DNA of 64,000 nt from Maribacter flavus (lineage in GTDB: Bacteria; Bacteroidota; Bacteroidia; Flavobacteriales; Flavobacteriaceae). The notes beneath the pieces are model-generated. The model made no database searches, was not told the DNA's origin, and saw nothing but the letters and a program-made list of their open reading frames with translations. Position numbers and translations under genes: made by a program. Numbering within the stretch: position 1 is the stretch's first letter; each line of letters starts with the position of its first letter. This document shows, in pieces, positions 60,634 through 64,000 of the stretch. Where the stretch lies: contig NZ_VUOE01000002.1 in NCBI RefSeq assembly GCF_008386635.1, forward strand, positions 817,751-881,750, given 5' to 3'.

Positions 60634-61266
60634 ATGGCAGGATTATTAGATTTATTGAATAGCCCAATTGGCAAACAGGTTATTAGTGGTGTTGCAGGAC
60701 AGACCAATCAACCAGAAAGTAAAACGGCGGATGTGTTGAGCATGGCCATGCCCCTAATTTTGGGCGCTATGAAAAAAAATGTAAAATCTCCAAGTGGCGC
60801 GGAAGGTTTGATGAGCGCTTTGAACAGCAAGCACGATGGAAGTATTTTGGACAATTTGGGAGGATTGTTCCAAGGTGGGGTAGATGATTCCGTAATGAAC
60901 GATGGAGCTGGGATTTTAGGCCATGTTTTTGGTGGTAAGCAGCCGCAGGTAGAAAATGCCCTAAGCCAGAAATCCGGATTGGACGCAGGAACGGTAAGTC
61001 AAATCCTTAAGATAGCTGCACCTATCGTTATGGGCTATTTGGGTAGGGAAACCTCTCAAAACCGTGTTAACGATTCAAATAGTATGAACGCCCTTTTGGG
61101 AAGTATGCTGGGCGGACAACCTCAACAAAACCAAAGTTTAATTACCACATTGTTGGATGCCGATGGTGACGGAAGCATTTTGGATGACGTTGCAGGAATG
61201 GTTATGGGCAGCAATAAAAAGAAAGGTGGACTGGGAGGTCTCTTGGGAGGTCTTTTTGGCAAATAA
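60634..61266 (+). CDS. DUF937 domain protein
   Basis: The 210-residue protein has the DUF937 pattern of Gly- and Leu-rich helices: MAGLLDLLNSPIGKQVISGV, MAMPLILGAMKKNVKSPSGA and IAAPIVMGYLGRETSQN. It repeats an Asp-rich unit twice, KHDGSILDNLGGLF and DADGDGSILDDVAGM; the second is like a calcium-binding loop. The C-terminus is Gly-rich (KKKGGLGGLLGGLFGK). There is no signal peptide. The function is unknown, and a terminator follows. Confidence 0.85.
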   Translation: MAGLLDLLNSPIGKQVISGVAGQTNQPESKTADVLSMAMPLILGAMKKNVKSPSGAEGLMSALNSKHDGSILDNLGGLFQGGVDDSVMNDGAGILGHVFGGKQPQVENALSQKSGLDAGTVSQILKIAAPIVMGYLGRETSQNRVNDSNSMNALLGSMLGGQPQQNQSLITTLLDADGDGSILDDVAGMVMGSNKKKGGLGGLLGGLFGK

Positions 61267-61290
61267 GCTATTTTTAACCTTATTTAACGA

Positions 61291-61319
61291 AGCCGTTTGA
61301 TTGTTCAAACGGCTTTTTT
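61291..61319 (+). terminator. Terminator downstream of the DUF937 gene
   Basis: AGCCGTTTGA, loop TTGT, TCAAACGGCT followed by TTTTTTG. The stem of about 10 bp lies 24 bp after the stop. Confidence 0.85.
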
Positions 61320-61333
61320 GTATCTTAATGATT

Positions 61334-61801
61334 ATGAAAAGGAAAATACTGAATGCATTGTTAAAAATCATGGGCGTTCTCTCGCTCGGCCTTTTACTGG
61401 CGCACTGTGGAGGCTCCAAGGAGGCACTTTCCATTTCCGAGCAAGAAAGGCAGGCGTTCGAGTCAACCGAGGGGGACACGGTGAGAATTGCCAATGAAGA
61501 AACGGAATATGAAATTATTATCATTGACCCCGGTTTCTACACATGGCTAAAATCCATAGCAAGACCGGAAGGATATTATTCCCAGTCCTTTTTGGAAAAC
61601 AGGAATATTTTAATGGTCATGGAATGGAATCGAAGGGTGCTGCAACCTGCGCAATTCAATCCAAATCTGTACGAATTGCAGATCAACTATGAAAATAATA
61701 TTGATTACGGCTATGAGGTCAATTATAAACTCTATAATTACTTTATTTACTTTCAACGCAAATACAATCAAAGACTAGGGCCTTTTTTACCTAGGATTTA
61801 G
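61334..61801 (+). CDS. DUF6146 family lipoprotein
   Basis: From ATG 61334 the 155-residue protein has a lipoprotein signal (LSLGLLLAHCGGSKEA). The mature domain reads NEETEYEIIIIDPGFYTWLK, PEGYYSQSFLENRNILMVME and YGYEVNYKLYNYFIYFQRKY. I recognise the Bacteroidota family DUF6146. A frame from TTG 61301 would begin inside the terminator of the previous gene and is rejected; ATG 61328 is a second choice. The function is unknown. It is probably cotranscribed with the DUF6787 gene. Confidence 0.78.
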   Translation: MKRKILNALLKIMGVLSLGLLLAHCGGSKEALSISEQERQAFESTEGDTVRIANEETEYEIIIIDPGFYTWLKSIARPEGYYSQSFLENRNILMVMEWNRRVLQPAQFNPNLYELQINYENNIDYGYEVNYKLYNYFIYFQRKYNQRLGPFLPRI

Positions 61802-61831
61802 GGTTTATCTTTGCCCTGCAAAACAACAAAA

Positions 61832-62152
61832 ATGCAGAAGCTAAAGGAGCGTTGGGGCGTACACACTAATTTTCAACTCATAATAATATTTATCGTTTTC
61901 GCGATTACCGGTTCGTCATCGGTGTATGTGGCAAAACCATTTTTGGATGTAATTGGACTAGAGCAAGACAATTTTCCGGATACTTGGTGGAGTCCAATTG
62001 TCTATTGGACGTTACGTATACTTCTCATATTCCCCTTTTATCAAGTACTTTTGGTGGCCTACGGGTGGTTGTTTGGACAGTTCAAGTTCTTTTGGACCTT
62101 TGAAAAAAAGATGTTAAAAAGAATGGGATTGGGTTTTTTGTTTAAGGGTTAA
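61832..62152 (+). CDS. DUF6787 family membrane protein
   Basis: From ATG 61832 the 106-residue protein begins MQKLKERWGVHTNFQLIIIF, with a first membrane segment in LIIIFIVFAITGSSSVYVA and a second in YWTLRILLIFPFYQVLLVAY. It ends GQFKFFWTFEKKMLKRMGLG. I recognise the family DUF6787 of Bacteroidota. The earlier TTG at 61811 is not used. The function is unknown; it lies 30 bp after the DUF6146 gene. Confidence 0.75.
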   Translation: MQKLKERWGVHTNFQLIIIFIVFAITGSSSVYVAKPFLDVIGLEQDNFPDTWWSPIVYWTLRILLIFPFYQVLLVAYGWLFGQFKFFWTFEKKMLKRMGLGFLFKG

Positions 62153-62198
62153 GTTTTATTTAACAATTATTAGGGTAGCATTTGCTAGTTTTGCTGCC

Positions 62199-62501
62199 AT
62201 GGGAAGTAGGATATTTACACATATAGCGGCTTTTGTCTTGTTCGCCTTGATGCTATTTAAGGTGTCTTCCTTTCATATTTATACCCATCAGGATGGTTCC
62301 GATACTATTGAGAACTGTGAAACCTGTTACTTTTCCTTTCAAAATCAGCAAGTAGCGTTTAGCACTGTTTCGGTGCTAATTCTGACGGCACTGGTGCTGA
62401 CTCATATCGACCGAAAAATTACAGCAGAGACCACTACACTTTTGCTGTCCCCTATATTACCTTATACACTTTTTGGGAGACCTCCCCCAAGTTTGCGCTA
62501 A
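62199..62501 (+). CDS. Small membrane protein with His and Cys motif, before a TonB receptor
   Basis: The 100-residue protein has a hydrophobic N-terminus (IFTHIAAFVLFALMLFKVSS), then FHIYTHQDGSDTIENCETCY, with histidines and a CETC pair that could bind a metal. A second hydrophobic segment (STVSVLILTALVLTHID) and a proline-rich end follow. It precedes the TonB-dependent receptor gene by 62 bp on the same strand. I do not recognise the family; a role in metal uptake or sensing is inferred from motif and context. Confidence 0.6.
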   Translation: MGSRIFTHIAAFVLFALMLFKVSSFHIYTHQDGSDTIENCETCYFSFQNQQVAFSTVSVLILTALVLTHIDRKITAETTTLLLSPILPYTLFGRPPPSLR

Positions 62502-62563
62502 TTTCCGTCCTTTCAAATCGGTGTACTATAGATACCGATATTATTTAGCGTAAACATCATTTA

Positions 62564-64000
62564 ATGAGGTATTATTTAATACTACTTTTTGTATTTACGG
62601 GCTTTAGGGTAAGTGCCCAGGATTGTAATTCCATTTTGGTTGGAGAGGTCTACGATTTTCATGACAATCGCCCTTTGGACGGGGCTAGCGTTTCCATAAC
62701 CGGCAAGGATAGGACTACCCTTTCCAAGGAAGATGGAAAGTTCAGTTTTAGGAACCTATGCGATGGTGTCCTGGAATTGGAGATTTCACATCCGTCATGT
62801 ACAACGAAGTTTGTGATCATAACAATCAAGGGAGATACGTTTGAGAAGGTTTTTTTGGAACATCATTTGGAGGAACTGGAAGAGGTTAAGGTAGTTGGTA
62901 ATATTCCTAAAAATACGAATTCCGGTCAGGAAGATCGTTTGTCCCAAAAGGATATCGAACGTAGTAGCGGTGGTAGCTTGGGAGACGCATTGAAGAGGAT
63001 TACCGGCGTATCTACCCTAAACACTGGCGGTAACATTGTAAAACCTGTAATTCAAGGGTTGAACGGCAGTAGGGTCTTGATACTCAACAACAACGTGCGC
63101 ATGCAGGACATGGAGTGGGGAGATGAACACGCTCCCAACGTGGATATCAATGCAAACCAGGAAATAAGCGTTATTAAAGGTGCGGCAGCACTTGAATACG
63201 GAGGAGATGCCGTTGGGGGTGTTATTGTTTTAAACCCCTCACCCATTGTTAGAAGGGATTCCCTTCTTGGAAAAACCCAAATGAACCTTTTCTCCAATGG
63301 TCGTGGAGGTAATATAACCAGCTCACTTACCAGATCCTATGAATCAGGACTTTACATAACTGGACAAGGATCTTTTAAGCGTTTAGGTGATTTGGAAGCA
63401 TCAGATTATGTTTTATCCAATACAGGTATACGTGAAATGGGAATTTCCTTAAATGTAGGAAAACGAGACTTTATTCAAGGTTGGGAAGCTTATTACTCTT
63501 ATTTCGATACTGAAATAGGAATCCTAAGAGCTTCTCACATTGGCAACGTAGATGATTTGATTCAATCCATAAACAGTGAACAGCCCAACGTCATCAATGA
63601 TTTTACCTATACCATATCAAGACCCAACCAAGAGGTTTCACACCATCTTGGCAAACTAAATTACTATCGCAGAATGGAAGGATTTGGTAAATGGACGCTA
63701 CAGTATGATTTTCAGAAAAACCGAAGGTTTGAATATGATATTCGGGTTGGAGATGATGCCGATAAAGCATCTTTGGATTTACAATTAACGACGCATTCCC
63801 TATTAACGGATATCAAATTTGATGCGAAGCGAGGTTTGGACATTAAGGTAGGCCTTATGGGAAGGTATCAGAACAACTTTGCCAATCCAGACACGGGCGT
63901 TAGAAGACTTATTCCTGATTACGACAAGTATGATTTAGGTGCCTATAGCGTGGCCGAATATAGCTTGAATGAGTCTTGGACAGTAGATGCAGGTTTGCGT
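62564..64000 (+). CDS. TonB-dependent receptor (partial)
   Basis: The frame stays open from ATG 62564 to the right edge, about 479 residues. It has a signal peptide (LILLFVFTGFRVSAQ), a carboxypeptidase-regulatory-like beta domain (ILVGEVYDFHDNRPLDGASV), and the plug domain with SGGSLGDALKRITGVSTLNT, KPVIQGLNGSRVLILNNNVR and VIKGAAALEYGGDAVGGVIV. The beta-barrel has started. Such receptors import metal chelates, glycans or vitamins. The nearby His/Cys protein favours a metal, and the plug resembles those of ZnuD-like receptors as I recall, but the substrate is not proven. Confidence 0.88.
   Translation, partial: MRYYLILLFVFTGFRVSAQDCNSILVGEVYDFHDNRPLDGASVSITGKDRTTLSKEDGKFSFRNLCDGVLELEISHPSCTTKFVIITIKGDTFEKVFLEHHLEELEEVKVVGNIPKNTNSGQEDRLSQKDIERSSGGSLGDALKRITGVSTLNTGGNIVKPVIQGLNGSRVLILNNNVRMQDMEWGDEHAPNVDINANQEISVIKGAAALEYGGDAVGGVIVLNPSPIVRRDSLLGKTQMNLFSNGRGGNITSSLTRSYESGLYITGQGSFKRLGDLEASDYVLSNTGIREMGISLNVGKRDFIQGWEAYYSYFDTEIGILRASHIGNVDDLIQSINSEQPNVINDFTYTISRPNQEVSHHLGKLNYYRRMEGFGKWTLQYDFQKNRRFEYDIRVGDDADKASLDLQLTTHSLLTDIKFDAKRGLDIKVGLMGRYQNNFANPDTGVRRLIPDYDKYDLGAYSVAEYSLNESWTVDAGLR

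Noticed and set aside
1..64000. tRNA, rRNA, insertion sequences, prophage or CRISPR
   Set aside because: I looked through the intergenic stretches and found no cloverleaf, rRNA sequence, transposase or spacer array that I could support; short RNA genes could still be missed by eye.

Overview
The window is a stretch of chromosome from a member of the Bacteroidota, most likely a marine Flavobacteriaceae. Three things point there. The -7 promoter motif TAnnTTTG recurs upstream of many genes and Shine-Dalgarno sequences are mostly absent. The gene content is typical of the group: the PorX regulator of type IX secretion, fused LpxC/FabZ, HisB and HisIE, a Bacteroidota-type CoaBC, and the families DUF4835, DUF6146, DUF6787 and DUF6913. 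The intergenic DNA is AT-rich and low in complexity in the way usual for this group. I cannot name the genus. I see no rRNA, tRNA, CRISPR array, prophage or insertion sequence; this is mostly housekeeping chromosome.

Layout. Positions 1-11211 (minus strand): the N-terminal sensor part of a histidine kinase cut by the left edge, then coaE, a YbbR protein, a GT2 glycosyltransferase, fabI, recN, a DUF4835 protein, coaBC, rpoZ (omega), bamD, dapA and a DUF6913 protein. Positions 11257-16094: a 5'-nucleotidase split over two genes, a GNAT enzyme, an orphan four-helix sensor, a PPOX-fold protein and a DUF1080 lipoprotein. Positions 16133-25366 (minus): a complete histidine operon read hisG-D-C-B-H-A-F-IE. 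It is preceded by a leader peptide with three consecutive His codons and an attenuator terminator. It carries extra genes: a DinB protein, a broken four-helix-bundle gene and a racemase-like gene. Positions 25476-30276 (minus): prohibitin-like protein, VWA membrane protein, fabG and sucD. Positions 30437-36487 (minus): the lipid A operon HD-lpxD-lpxC/fabZ-lpxA-efp-lpxD2.

Positions 36730-39816 (plus): porX, tsaE, a very small secreted or membrane peptide behind a regular four-repeat operator array, and a membrane protein of unknown function. Positions 39913-46650: amino-acid catabolism and regulation (alanine dehydrogenase, proline dehydrogenase, an Lrp-type regulator), with aroB, a DinB protein and an M14 peptidase. 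Positions 46849-57101: a lipoprotein, a Tat-exported Gfo/Idh/MocA oxidoreductase, a fatty acid hydroxylase, mscL, parC, parE, ychF and a ferredoxin. Positions 57230-60567 (plus): a LuxC-type acyl-CoA reductase and the serine genes serC and serA. Positions 60634-64000 (plus): DUF937, DUF6146 and DUF6787 proteins, a small His/Cys-rich membrane protein, and a TonB-dependent receptor cut by the right edge.

The most unusual signals are non-coding. (1) A dispersed repeat of about 92 bp occurs five times, bounded by direct ATGAAA/GTGAAA motifs that in places serve as start or stop codons. (2) A G-rich palindromic element sits inside the 5' coding ends of both hisA and hisB. (3) Four 12-bp direct repeats at about 21-bp spacing precede a gene for a 46-residue peptide. 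(4) The his attenuator. (5) A perfect 11-bp inverted repeat lies directly before the start codon of a conserved hypothetical gene.
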